Source: Microbacteriaceae bacterium
GTDB taxonomy: Bacteria > Actinomycetota > Actinomycetes > Actinomycetales > Microbacteriaceae
Assembly: GCA_012719255.1 (NCBI GenBank)
Contig: JAAYAS010000248.1
Span: 1-15,719 of the forward strand
Length of the DNA: 15,719 nucleotides
Direction: 5' to 3'
In this document: piece after piece, positions 6,603-14,400 of the stretch
How the letters are laid out: each line of letters starts with the position of its first letter
Numbering within the stretch: position 1 is the stretch's first letter
Notes under the pieces: model-generated
Seen by the model: the letters and a program-made list of their open reading frames with translations, nothing else
Told to the model about the DNA's origin: nothing
Database searches by the model: none
Made by a program: the position numbers and the translations under genes

Positions 6603-7214
6603 TTGAAGAACGTCAGCACCCGCCTGCTCATGTCCAGCGCCGCGATCGGCGTCGCCGGAGGTGTGCTGTTCACCGCGCACGCCCTCGTCGGCGGCCTCGC
6701 CGTGAACACCGTGCCGTTCCTCTACGGCCTCACGATGGGCGTGTACTTCCTGCCCGGCACGCTCGCGCAGGCGCTGTTCCGCCGCGGCGGCGTCGCGATG
6801 CTCGCCTCCGCGCTCGCGGGGCTCGTGTCGTCGCCGTTCCAGCCGATCGGCTTCACCGCCCTGCTCATCGGCCTCGCGATCGGCGTGATGCAGGAGGCGC
6901 CGTTCCTCATCGGCCGCTACCGGCACTGGCCGACGTGGCTGTTCTGGCTCAGCGGCACGATCCAGGGCGTGCTCGTGATGGGCGCGGCCTTCGGCATCAT
7001 GCGCGGGCAGGACCTCGGCGTCGCCGGCGCCGTGCTGCTGTTCGTCTCGTTCTTCGTGTCGCCGCCGATCTTCACGGGCATCGCGCTCTGGCTCGCGAAG
7101 GCCCTCGACCGGGCCGGCGTCGCCCGCGGACTGCGCTCCGATGAGCAACGGCGCGAGCAGCGGCGCGAGCGGCTGCGCGAGCCGCGGCCCCGCCCCGACG
7201 CGCCCACGACGTGA
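6603..7214 (+). CDS. ykoE: ECF transporter S component, YkoE-like (HMP/thiamine)
   Basis: A 203-residue membrane protein with about six helices (roughly 10-34, 37-58, 64-80, 84-104, 112-133, 137-165) and a basic cytoplasmic tail (RRERLREPRP). It resembles YkoE, the substrate-binding S component of an energy-coupling-factor importer: LYGLTMGVYFLPGTLAQ (40-56), the ALAGLVSSPFQPIG stretch and GVMQEAPFLIGRYRHW (94-109), with a conserved-type Gln-Glu pair at 97-98. The gene context is diagnostic, because the double ATPase and the T component follow in the order of Bacillus ykoEDC. The TTG start at 6603 is supported by AGGAGA eight bases upstream and the MKNVSTR N-terminus. Known YkoE homologues take up hydroxymethylpyrimidine or thiamine; this substrate assignment is by analogy. 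The stop overlaps the next start (GTGA). Confidence 0.85.
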   Translation: MKNVSTRLLMSSAAIGVAGGVLFTAHALVGGLAVNTVPFLYGLTMGVYFLPGTLAQALFRRGGVAMLASALAGLVSSPFQPIGFTALLIGLAIGVMQEAPFLIGRYRHWPTWLFWLSGTIQGVLVMGAAFGIMRGQDLGVAGAVLLFVSFFVSPPIFTGIALWLAKALDRAGVARGLRSDEQRREQRRERLREPRPRPDAPTT

Positions 7215-9448
7215 CCGCTCCCGGCGCCGCCGCCGGCGACGGCGCATCCGCGCGACCCGCGCCCGACGACGGGGCGCGCGGCACCGCGTCCCCGCGGCCC
7301 GCGCCCGACCGCCCGACGCGCGACGACGCATCCCCGCCCGCGCCGCTCGTCGACGTGCGCGCGCTGTCGATCACGCACCGCGACGCACCCCGGCCGACGC
7401 CCGCCGACGTGACCTTCGCGGTGCGGCCCGGCGAGGCGCTGCTCGTGCTCGGACCCTCGGGCTGCGGCAAGTCGACGCTCGCGCTCGCGCTCAACGGGCT
7501 CGTGCCGCACGAGGTGTGGGCCGAGACCGACGGCGAGGTGCGGCTCGGCGGCGACGACGTCGCCGGGATGCCCGTGGCCGAGGCGGCCGCGCGCGTCGCG
7601 ATGGTGTTCCAGGACCCGGATGCGCAGATCGTCACCACCTCGGTGCACGAGGAGGTCGCGTTCGGCGCCGAGAACCTCTGCGTCGCCGCCGACGAGATCG
7701 ACCGCCGCGTCGACCGGGCGCTGCGGCAGGTGGGGCTGCTCGACCGGCGCGACGACTCGCCCGACGCGCTCTCGGGCGGCGGCCGGCAGCGGCTCGCGAT
7801 CGCCGCGGCGCTCGCGCAGGGCGCGCCGCTGATCGTGCTCGACGAGCCGACCGCGAATCTCGACCCGCGCGGCGCCCGCGAGGTGTACGACGTGCTCGGC
7901 GGGCTCGTGCGCGCCGGCGAGGTGGGGCTCGTGCTCGTCGAGCACAACCTCGACGAGGCGCTGCGGGTCGCGACCCGCGTGCTCGTGCTCGGCCACGACG
8001 GCCGGCCGGTGCTCGAGGGCGCGCCGCACGAGGTGTTCGTCGGCGGCGCCGAGGTGCTCGAGTCGCTCGGCGTCTGGCAGCCGGTGGCCACAGTCGCCGC
8101 CGCCGCGCTGCGCCGCGCCGGCCTCGACGTCGGCGCCCCGCTCACCATCGAGGCCCTCCGCACCGCCCTCCGTTCGACCGGTACTTGCACCTGCAACTCC
8201 CGGTCCGGTTCTGGGGATGCGGCGGTCGACCGCGGCGGCGGGCCCTCCGGCCCCGCCGATTCGACCGGCGGTTGCAGCTGCGACTCCCGGGCGGGACGGG
8301 CGGGCGACGCCGTGCGGGCCGACTCCGGGTCGCGAGTCGCGTCTCCGGACTCCACCGACGCGGCGACGGGGTCCGGAGACGCGGTGCCAGGGCCCGGCGA
8401 CGCGACGACGGGGCCGGGCGACGCGCCGATCCTCACCGCAGCGGGGCTCACCGTGCGCCGCGCAGGCCGCACGCTCCTCGACGACGCGACCCTCCGCATC
8501 CGCCCCGGCGAGTTCGTCGCCGTCGCCGGACCGAACGGCGCCGGCAAGACCACGCTGCTGCAGGCGCTCGCCGGCATCGTCGCCCCGCCGCGCGGCACCG
8601 TCGCCGTCGACGGCCGCGACGTCGCGCGCCTGCGCGTGCGCGAGCTGCGCGACCGCATCGGCTACGTGTTCCAGAACCCCGAGCACCAGTTCCTCGCGAC
8701 GACCGTGCGCGACGAGCTCGCCCTCGAGCTGCGCAACCAGGGCTTCGCCGACGACGCCGTCGACGCGCGCGTCGCCGAGTCGCTCGCGCGGTTCGGGCTC
8801 GACGGACTCGCCGAGCTGCATCCGTTCCTGCTCTCGGGCGGGCAGAAGCGGCGGCTGTCGGTCGCGACCGCGCTCGTGTCGGGCGCGTCGGTGCTCGTGC
8901 TCGACGAGCCGACGTTCGGGCAGGACCGCGCCCGCGCCGCCGAGCTCGTCGCCGTGCTCACCGAGCTCAACGCCGCCGGCACCACCGTGATCATGGCGAC
9001 CCACGACCTGCAGCTCGCCGCCGAGGTCGCCGACCGGCTCGTCGTCGTCGCCGACGCCCGTATCGCCGCCGACGGCCCGGTGCGCGAGGTGCTCGCCTCC
9101 GGCGTGCTCGACGAGGTCGGCATCGGCCAGCCGCCGCTCGTGCGCGCCTTCGGCGGCCTCGCCGACGAGCGCCTGCGCGGCATCACCCGGATGCGCGACC
9201 TGCCGGGGGCGGAGACGGGCGCGGTCCCGGCGGCAGGCGCGGGCGCGGGCCCGGGGCCTGGCGCGGGCTCGGTTCCGACCATGCGCACGACTACGGACGC
9301 GGGCACCGGTGTCGGCCGCGGCGCCGGCGGCGATGCGCGCCCGGGCACCGGCCGTGATGGCGCGGCAGCGGACGCGAGCACGGACGCGGTCGCCGGCGGC
9401 GACCCCGCCGGCCCCGCCGCTCCCGGACCGACGGGAGCACCGCGATGA
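7211..9448 (+). CDS. ykoD: ECF transporter double ATPase, YkoD-like fusion
   Basis: A 745-residue protein with two fused ABC domains, the A and A' ATPases of an ECF importer. Domain 1: Walker A GPSGCGKST (81-89), Q-loop FQDPDAQI (133-140), signature LSGGGRQRL (187-195), Walker B LIVLDEP (207-213), switch His245. Domain 2: Walker A GPNGAGKTT (440-448), Q-loop FQNPEHQF (487-494), signature LSGGQKRRL (541-549), Walker B VLVLDEP (561-567), His598. FQDP/FQNP Q-loops are typical of ECF/CbiO ATPases. The two domains are joined by a low-complexity linker (about 322-405) with Gly/Asp repeats and two CxC motifs. The C-terminal ~80 residues are also Gly/Ala/Pro-rich. The GTG start at 7211 overlaps the ykoE stop (GTGA) without its own Shine-Dalgarno, indicating coupling. 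The first ~45 residues look disordered, so a later start cannot be excluded. Confidence 0.92.
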   Translation: MTAPGAAAGDGASARPAPDDGARGTASPRPAPDRPTRDDASPPAPLVDVRALSITHRDAPRPTPADVTFAVRPGEALLVLGPSGCGKSTLALALNGLVPHEVWAETDGEVRLGGDDVAGMPVAEAAARVAMVFQDPDAQIVTTSVHEEVAFGAENLCVAADEIDRRVDRALRQVGLLDRRDDSPDALSGGGRQRLAIAAALAQGAPLIVLDEPTANLDPRGAREVYDVLGGLVRAGEVGLVLVEHNLDEALRVATRVLVLGHDGRPVLEGAPHEVFVGGAEVLESLGVWQPVATVAAAALRRAGLDVGAPLTIEALRTALRSTGTCTCNSRSGSGDAAVDRGGGPSGPADSTGGCSCDSRAGRAGDAVRADSGSRVASPDSTDAATGSGDAVPGPGDATTGPGDAPILTAAGLTVRRAGRTLLDDATLRIRPGEFVAVAGPNGAGKTTLLQALAGIVAPPRGTVAVDGRDVARLRVRELRDRIGYVFQNPEHQFLATTVRDELALELRNQGFADDAVDARVAESLARFGLDGLAELHPFLLSGGQKRRLSVATALVSGASVLVLDEPTFGQDRARAAELVAVLTELNAAGTTVIMATHDLQLAAEVADRLVVVADARIAADGPVREVLASGVLDEVGIGQPPLVRAFGGLADERLRGITRMRDLPGAETGAVPAAGAGAGPGPGAGSVPTMRTTTDAGTGVGRGAGGDARPGTGRDGAAADASTDAVAGGDPAGPAAPGPTGAPR
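8173..8290 (+). repeat. Two 31-bp imperfect direct repeats in the ATPase linker
   Basis: Copies at 8173-8203 and 8260-8290 match at 26 of 31 positions and are 87 bp (29 codons) apart, so they stay in frame. They encode STGTCTCNSR and STGGCSCDSR, each with a CxC motif. Each has a core near-palindrome, TTGCACCTGCAA in the first copy and TTGCAGCTGCGA in the second. Confidence 0.7.
8339..8382. repeat. Perfect 12-bp inverted repeat inside the ATPase linker
   Basis: GCGTCTCCGGAC (8339-8350) and GTCCGGAGACGC (8371-8382) are exact reverse complements with a 20-base spacer. They lie in the coding sequence for the low-complexity linker, between the two ABC domains. A mRNA hairpin could slow translation between the domains, or the repeat may only reflect expansion of GPGDA-like codons. 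Confidence 0.65.
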
Positions 9449-10359
9449 CCGGCCACGAGCGCATCCCCGGCCCCGCGACCCCGCCGCCGCCCGCCGCATC
9501 CGCCCGCGCCGCGACCACCGCGCGGGTCGCCGCGCAGCGCGAGCGCGCCCGCATCGACCGGCCGACGATGGCGCAGGCCCGCGAGCTGCGCATGCCGTTC
9601 CTCCACCGCATCCACCCGCTCGCGAAGTTCGGGGCGACCACCGCCGCGCTCGTGTCGGTGTTCTTCGTGAACACGCCGTGGATCCCGGGCGCGATCTCGC
9701 TGCTCGCGGTGCTCGTGCTGCTCGCCGGCACCCGGCTCACGTGGTTCCAGCGCGCGCTCGTGGTGCTCGGGATGCCGCTGCTCGCGGCGGTGCTCGCCGT
9801 CACCCTCGGCATCTGGGTCGACCCGCGCCTCACCGTCGGCACGCAGACGCTCTTCGAGATCGGCGACTGGCAGTTCCGCCGCGGCGCCCTCGAGTCGGGC
9901 TTCGCGACCTCGATGCGGCTCATGGCGATCGTGTCGCTCTCGCTCGTCGGCGGGCTCACCACCTCGGGCGCCGACTTCGTGCGCGCGCTCGTGCAGCAGC
10001 TGCGCGTGCCCTACCGCTTCGGCTACGCCGGGCTCGCGGCGATGCGCTTCGTGCCCCGGTTCCGCCACGAGCTCTCGATCATCCGGCAGGCCCACCGCGC
10101 CCGCGGCATCTCGTTCGGGTCGGGCCCGGTCGGCTGGACCCGTCGCCAGCTCGCCTCGCTCGTGCCGCTGCTCGCCGCCGCGATGCGGCACGCCGACCGC
10201 GTCGCCCTCTCGATGGATGCGCGCGCCTTCGGCTACCGGGAGACGCGCACCGAGCGGCAGCTCGTGCCGGTGCGCGCCGGCGACTGGGTCTTCCTCGTGC
10301 TGTTCCTGCTCGCCGTCGCGGCGATCTTCGTCGCCGGCGCGACGCTCGGCCTCGCCTGA
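9445..10359 (+). CDS. ykoC: ECF transporter T component, YkoC/CbiQ-like
   Basis: A 304-residue membrane protein of the CbiQ/EcfT family, the scaffold that couples the two ATPase domains to the S component. After a disordered, Pro/Ala-rich N-terminus (1-45) come HRIHPLAKFG (54-63), helices at about 63-77, 82-98, 102-124, 155-172 and 278-301, and a long cytoplasmic helical region. The two coupling motifs are at 219-221 (ARG, in AHRARGISFG) and 259-261 (ARA, in SMDARAFG). The second is ARAFG rather than strict ARG, a variant I believe is common in actinobacteria. The ATG at 9445 overlaps the ykoD stop (ATGA). It is the last gene of the operon; a large inverted repeat follows 4 bases after the stop. 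Confidence 0.9.
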   Translation: MTGHERIPGPATPPPPAASARAATTARVAAQRERARIDRPTMAQARELRMPFLHRIHPLAKFGATTAALVSVFFVNTPWIPGAISLLAVLVLLAGTRLTWFQRALVVLGMPLLAAVLAVTLGIWVDPRLTVGTQTLFEIGDWQFRRGALESGFATSMRLMAIVSLSLVGGLTTSGADFVRALVQQLRVPYRFGYAGLAAMRFVPRFRHELSIIRQAHRARGISFGSGPVGWTRRQLASLVPLLAAAMRHADRVALSMDARAFGYRETRTERQLVPVRAGDWVFLVLFLLAVAAIFVAGATLGLA

Positions 10360-10363
10360 CGGC

Positions 10364-10444
10364 CGCGTACCGAACGGTGCGCGCCGGTGCGCGACACGCC
10401 CGCCACGCCGCCGTCATCGCGCAGCGCGCACCCATCGGTACGCG
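10364..10444. terminator. Large inverted repeat between convergent genes, probable bidirectional terminator
   Basis: Bases 10364-10383 and 10425-10444 pair at 18 of 20 positions around a 41-base loop; pairing continues outside with CGG (10360-10362) against CCG (10446-10448) after one mismatch. It lies just after the ykoC stop and 67 bases before the acetyltransferase stop on the other strand, the expected place for a two-way terminator. No T tract is present on either strand. The rest of the gap, to 10510, shows nothing further. Confidence 0.55.
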
Positions 10445-10510
10445 CCCGACGACCCGACCCAGCGCATCCGCACCCCGCAACTTGGCAACCCGCGCCGGTC
10501 GAGCCGCTCC

Positions 10511-11101
10511 TCAGCCCCAGTCGGCGGTGTCGAGCGCCTGCCACGACTCGCGGGCGGCGCGCGCCGCTTCCGGCCCGGCCGCGAGCGGCACGTACCGGCC
10601 CGAGGGCGAATCCGGATGCGCGCCGTCGCGGGTCGGGTGCCACGCCGGCTCCCAGCCGGTGAACTCGAACCCGGACTTCCGCGCGACCGCGACCGAGGCC
10701 GCGTTGCCGGGCAGGCACTGCCAGCCGAGGCGCTCGAGCCCGAGCCCCGTATCCGACACCGCCCACTCGGCGACGGCGCGCACCGCCTCGGGCATGATGC
10801 CGCGGCCGCGCAGCTCGCGCACGAGCCAGAAGCCGACCTCGCTCGTCGGCACCATCACGCCGATGACGCCGGCGAAGCGGCCGTCGAGGCGGATCGCCCA
10901 GGTCGCCTCGCCGCCGGTGCGCCAGCAGTCGGGCACGTAGTCGGCGACGAAACCGCGGGCGTGCTCGCGCTCGTACGGCCACGGCGTGGTGAGGAACCGC
11001 TCGCACTCGGGGCCGCGGCAGGTCTCGGTGATCGCGTCGATGTCGTCGAGCGTCGGCTGATCGAGCAGGAGGCGGTCGGTGCGAAGGGCGATGGGATCCA
11101 T
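10511..11101 (-). CDS. GNAT family N-acetyltransferase (RimJ/RimL type)
   Basis: A 196-residue single-domain acetyltransferase that would transfer an acetyl group from acetyl-CoA to an amine. The start, LRTDRLLLDQPTLDDIDAI (6-24), is the classic N-terminus of Acetyltransf_3 (RimJ/RimL-like) proteins. The acetyl-CoA pyrophosphate loop is RELRGRGIMPEAV (95-107), and motif B is NAASVAVARKSGFEFTGW (133-150). The substrate may be a ribosomal protein N-terminus, another protein or a small molecule and cannot be predicted. The ATG at 11101 is chosen because the family match begins there. No Shine-Dalgarno is visible before it (CCCTCC), and TTGAAT ends six bases upstream, so a leaderless transcript is possible but the -10 is poor. 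Longer upstream frames run into repeat DNA and are not coding. It is convergent with the ECF operon. Confidence 0.88.
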   Translation of the reverse strand: MDPIALRTDRLLLDQPTLDDIDAITETCRGPECERFLTTPWPYEREHARGFVADYVPDCWRTGGEATWAIRLDGRFAGVIGVMVPTSEVGFWLVRELRGRGIMPEAVRAVAEWAVSDTGLGLERLGWQCLPGNAASVAVARKSGFEFTGWEPAWHPTRDGAHPDSPSGRYVPLAAGPEAARAARESWQALDTADWG

Positions 11102-11146
11102 GGAGGGATTCAAGCATCGCGCGCGCCGAGCTCCCGCCCCGTGGGC

Positions 11147-11222
11147 GTCGGCTCGGGTGGCAGGAGCGCGACGACACGCCGAGTTTGCGGCGTGTCGTTC
11201 AGCTCGTGCCACCCGAACTGAC
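11147..11222. repeat. Long palindromic element upstream of the acetyltransferase gene
   Basis: The core is ACGACACGCCG (11171-11181), loop AGTTTG, CGGCGTGTCGT (11188-11198): 11 perfect pairs. After a 3-base internal loop on each side, CGGGTGGCAGGAGC (11154-11167) pairs with GCTCGTGCCACCCG (11202-11215) with one mismatch. Outside that, 11147-11153 and 11216-11222 pair at 5 of 7 positions, and weaker similarity continues to about 11140 and 11230. The whole is an imperfect 76-bp cruciform-capable element in non-coding DNA. A REP-like or MITE-like dispersed repeat, or a terminator, is plausible. The gap 11102-11434 contains no credible gene. Confidence 0.75.
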
Positions 11223-11255
11223 GGGGTCACGTCGAGCAGCGACACGGATGGGGGA

Positions 11256-11295
11256 AGGGACCGGGGCGGGAGGGACCGGGGCGGGAGGGACCGGC
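11256..11295 (+). repeat. 15-bp G-rich tandem repeat, G-quadruplex motif
   Basis: The unit AGGGACCGGGGCGGG occurs at 11256-11270 and 11271-11285 and again, shortened, from 11286. The plus strand reads GGG-ACC-GGGG-C-GGG-A-GGG twice in overlapping form, which fits the classical rule of four runs of three or more G with loops of 1-7 bases. The G-rich strand is the non-transcribed RNA-like strand for plus-strand transcription only; transcripts from the minus strand would be C-rich. Confidence 0.7.
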
Positions 11296-11314
11296 GGAGC
11301 ACCGCGTCGGGCCG

Positions 11315-11390
11315 GTCCCGCGGGGAACGGCGACGGGCCCGTCCCGCGGGCAACGGCGGCGGGGCCGTCCCGGGGAACGGCGACGGGGCC
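11315..11390. repeat. Three ~26-bp imperfect tandem repeats
   Basis: Units at 11315-11340 (26 bp), 11341-11366 (26 bp) and 11367-11390 (24 bp) share the pattern GTCCCG(CG)GGgAACGGCG followed by RCGGGGCC. The third unit runs into the left arm of the terminator hairpin that starts at 11381. This looks like a minisatellite that grew from the terminator stem, and copy number may vary between strains. Confidence 0.65.
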
Positions 11391-11418
11391 GGGCCGCGGA
11401 TGCGGTCCGGCCCCGTCG
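11381..11418 (-). terminator. Terminator hairpin of the lamin-tail protein gene
   Basis: CGACGGGGCCGG (11381-11392) and CCGGCCCCGTCG (11407-11418) are perfect 12-base arms. Inside, CCGC (11394-11397) pairs with GCGG (11402-11405) around a GGAT loop, with one G/T mismatch between the two parts, giving a 17-position stem. It starts 16 bases after the stop codon at 11435. No T tract follows, as is usual for very GC-rich actinobacterial terminators. Confidence 0.75.
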
Positions 11419-11434
11419 TGTGGGGGAGCTGCGG

Positions 11435-14400
11435 CTAGCGGGTCGGGTCGGCGTCGGGGCCGTCGACCGCGTCGGTGCCGGTGGTGCCGGTGGTGCCGTC
11501 GGCCGCGTCGGTCGCGGCGGTGCCCGCCGGGTCGACCGGCTCGGCGGCGGCGTCGGCCGGCGCGTCGGCGGCGGCGCGGCGGCGCAGCAACCAGAGGGCG
11601 GCACCGGCGACGATGAGCGCACCGCCGACGATGAGGATCCAGGTGAAGTCGGCGGCGCCGGTCTGGGCGAGGCCGCCGTTCTTCACCGGGTCGACCGGGG
11701 CGAGCGGGCTCGCGCCCGCGTCGTCCGCGTCGTCCGCACCGGGCGCGTCCGCACCCGGCTCACCCGCGCCCGGCTCACCCGCACCCGGCTGGTCGTCGCC
11801 CGGCTCGCCCGCACCGGGCTGGTCGTCACCGGGCTCGCCCGAGCCCGGCTCGTCGTCGCCCGGCTCCTCGGGGCCGGGGCCCGCCGCATCCTCGCAGGGC
11901 AGCAGGTCGGTGCGCAGCGAGCCGACGTCGACGCCGTCGACGAACCACCACGCCGAGCGCTGGCCGTCGACGCAGATCGTGCCCGTCGCGAAGCCCTCGT
12001 TGTTGATGTTCGGCATCGTGGTGGGGCGCTCGACGTGCAGCACGTCGAGCTCGGGCGACGTCAGGCCCGACTGCAGCGGGATCTGCGCGCCGAGGCCGTC
12101 GCAGCCGTCGTCGCACATCGCCCAGAGCACGCCGAGCACGGGGTCGTGGTCGAGGGCCATGACCGAGCCGAGCTTCGGGTCGATGGTCGACACGATGACG
12201 GCCGAGCCGTCGCCGGCGAGCGCGAGCGCGTAGACGAGGCCGTTCGCCTCGACGCCGGCGAGGTAGAGGCCGGCGCGGCGGTCGGGGTAGTCGGCCGGGT
12301 CGTACGGCTTGTTCAGCGCGTCGTCCCAGATCGCGCCGGCGAGCGCCTCGTCGGGCACCCACTCGATCGCCTCGACGCCGAGGTTCGGGCCGACGGCGGG
12401 CAGCACGTCGGTGATCTCCCACTCGATGAGGGCGACGAGGTCGGGGCCGGGCGCCTCGGGGTCGACCATGAGCACGGTGTTCTTGTTCACGCCCTTGTCG
12501 CTGTTGTCGCGCTCCGAGGCGATGAACAGCATCCCGGTGCCGTCGACGGTGATGCCCTCCGCATCCGGGCCCGCCGCGGCGGGGTCGTCGGCGTCGGCCT
12601 GGAAGCGCACGCGCTTGCCGGGGGCCCACTCGTCGCTGAGCGTGAGGGTGCCGTCGGCGGCGACGTCGAGGCGCCAGAAGATGCCGGTGCCGTTGTCGAC
12701 GGCGTAGAGGTGGCCGCCGTCGCCGACCTCCACGAACTCGAGGCCCGACGAGTCCTGCAGGAAGATCGGCACATCGTCGACGACGCGCACGTCGTCGGCG
12801 CCGGGCCAGGCGATGGTGTCGACGTCGCCGACGCACTCGTTGCGCTCGCCCTTCGTCGGCACCGCGGTCACGGCGAACTCGCCGGTCGCGTTCGGGCAGC
12901 GGCCCCAGGTGGTGTCGGCCTGCTCGGTCCAGCTCGTGGCCTGGATGAGGTGCTCGCCGTCGAAGATGCGCACCGAGTCGGCGCCGCCGAGGCCGAAGCC
13001 GAAGTCGGCCTCCTCGAGCACGAGGTAGCCGCCGGGGGCGATGACCGTGCCGGCGGGGATCTCGTAGGCGTGGTCGTCGCGGTCGTCCTTCACGACGAGG
13101 CCGGCGATGTCGAGCTCGTCGGCGGTCGGGTTGTGGAGCTCGATCCAGTCGCCGGGCTCGCCGTCCTTCGACTCGACCTCGTTGAGCACGACGCGGTTGC
13201 CGCACGAGTTGAGCTCGCCGCGGGTGGGCGTCTCGATCTCGCGGAACTCGCCGGTGCCGTCGGGGCAGCGGCCGTAGGTGCCGTTCGCGTGAACGGTCCA
13301 CGCGTACTCGGCGACGGTGAGGCCCTGCGCGTCGCGGATCGTCACCTGGTCGTTCGCGCCGAGGCCGAAGGTGAAGTGCACGTTCTCGTCGAACACGAAG
13401 TACTCCCCGGGCTGCAGCACGGTGCCGGCGGGCAGCGGCACGACGCCGTCGGCGTGGCCGACCGGGTCGTTGTCCATGAGCGTCCAGCCCGAGATGTCGA
13501 CCGGCGCGTCGCCGATGTTCTTGATCTCGGCCCAGTCGCCGGGCACGCCGCCGTTCGACTCGACCTCGTTGATCACGATGGTCGGGGGCACGCACTCGTT
13601 CGCGGCGCCCTTGGTGGCGTGGGCGAGGGCGAACGCGCCGATGCCGTCGGGGCAGCGGGCGAGGGTGGCGGCGAGCTCGTCGCCGTCGATCGCGGCGTGG
13701 CCCTGCCACGAGTGCTCGTCGATGAGCGCGCCGTCGGCGTCGTAGACGCGGATCGAGTCGTTCGAGCCGATGCCGATGGCCGCCTCGAAGGTGCTCTCCA
13801 CCCAGGTGTCGGTCGCCTGGTCCCAGATCAGGCCGGGCTGCTTCGCGTCGACGACGAGGAACTCGCCGGGCAGGATGCTCGTGCCGGCCGGGAAGCGCCA
13901 GCGGTGGTCGTCGCTGTTGTCGCGGATCTCGTAGCCCGAGACGTCGAGGGGCTCGTCGCCGGGGTTGACGAACTCGAGCCAGTCGGCCGGGGCCGAGTCG
14001 ATCTCGTTGAGCACGAGCGCGCCGGGCTGCGGCACGTGGACGTCCTCGGGGAAGACGTTCGCGGCGCCCTTCGTCGACTCGGCGGTCTCGCGCCACTCGC
14101 CGTCGGCGTCGCGGCCGTAGGTGTGCGCGGCGTGCGCCTCCCAGGTGCGCTGCTCGATGAGGGTGGTGCCGTCGCGCTCGAACAGGCGCACCGCATCCGC
14201 CTTGCCGAGGCCGAAGTCGAAGTCGCCGGCGCCGTTCTTCTGCAGCTCGTCGATGACGAGGAACTCGCCCGGGGCGACGATCGTGCCCTGGGGGAAGGTG
14301 TAGGTGTTGTCGTCCTTGTCGTCCTTCACGACGTGGCCGCCGACGTCGACGGGCTCGTCGCCGATGTTGAGGAACTCGATCCAGTCGCCGGGGGTGCCGC

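Noticed and set aside
8170..8425. Boundary between two separate ATPase genes
   Set aside because: The frame is continuous with no stop, and double-ATPase fusions are normal for YkoD-type proteins; the repeats are linker sequence.
6917..9499. Minus-strand open frame of 860 codons opposite ykoE and ykoD
   Set aside because: Antisense to two ABC domains with all their motifs intact; its translation is low in complexity and Arg/Gly/Ala-rich.
10360..10510. Small gene between ykoC and the acetyltransferase
   Set aside because: The interval is mostly taken up by an inverted repeat between convergent genes, with no ribosome binding site or coding character.
11247..11390. CRISPR-like array
   Set aside because: The repeats are directly tandem with no spacers of constant length, units are 15 or 26 bp, and there are no cas genes nearby.
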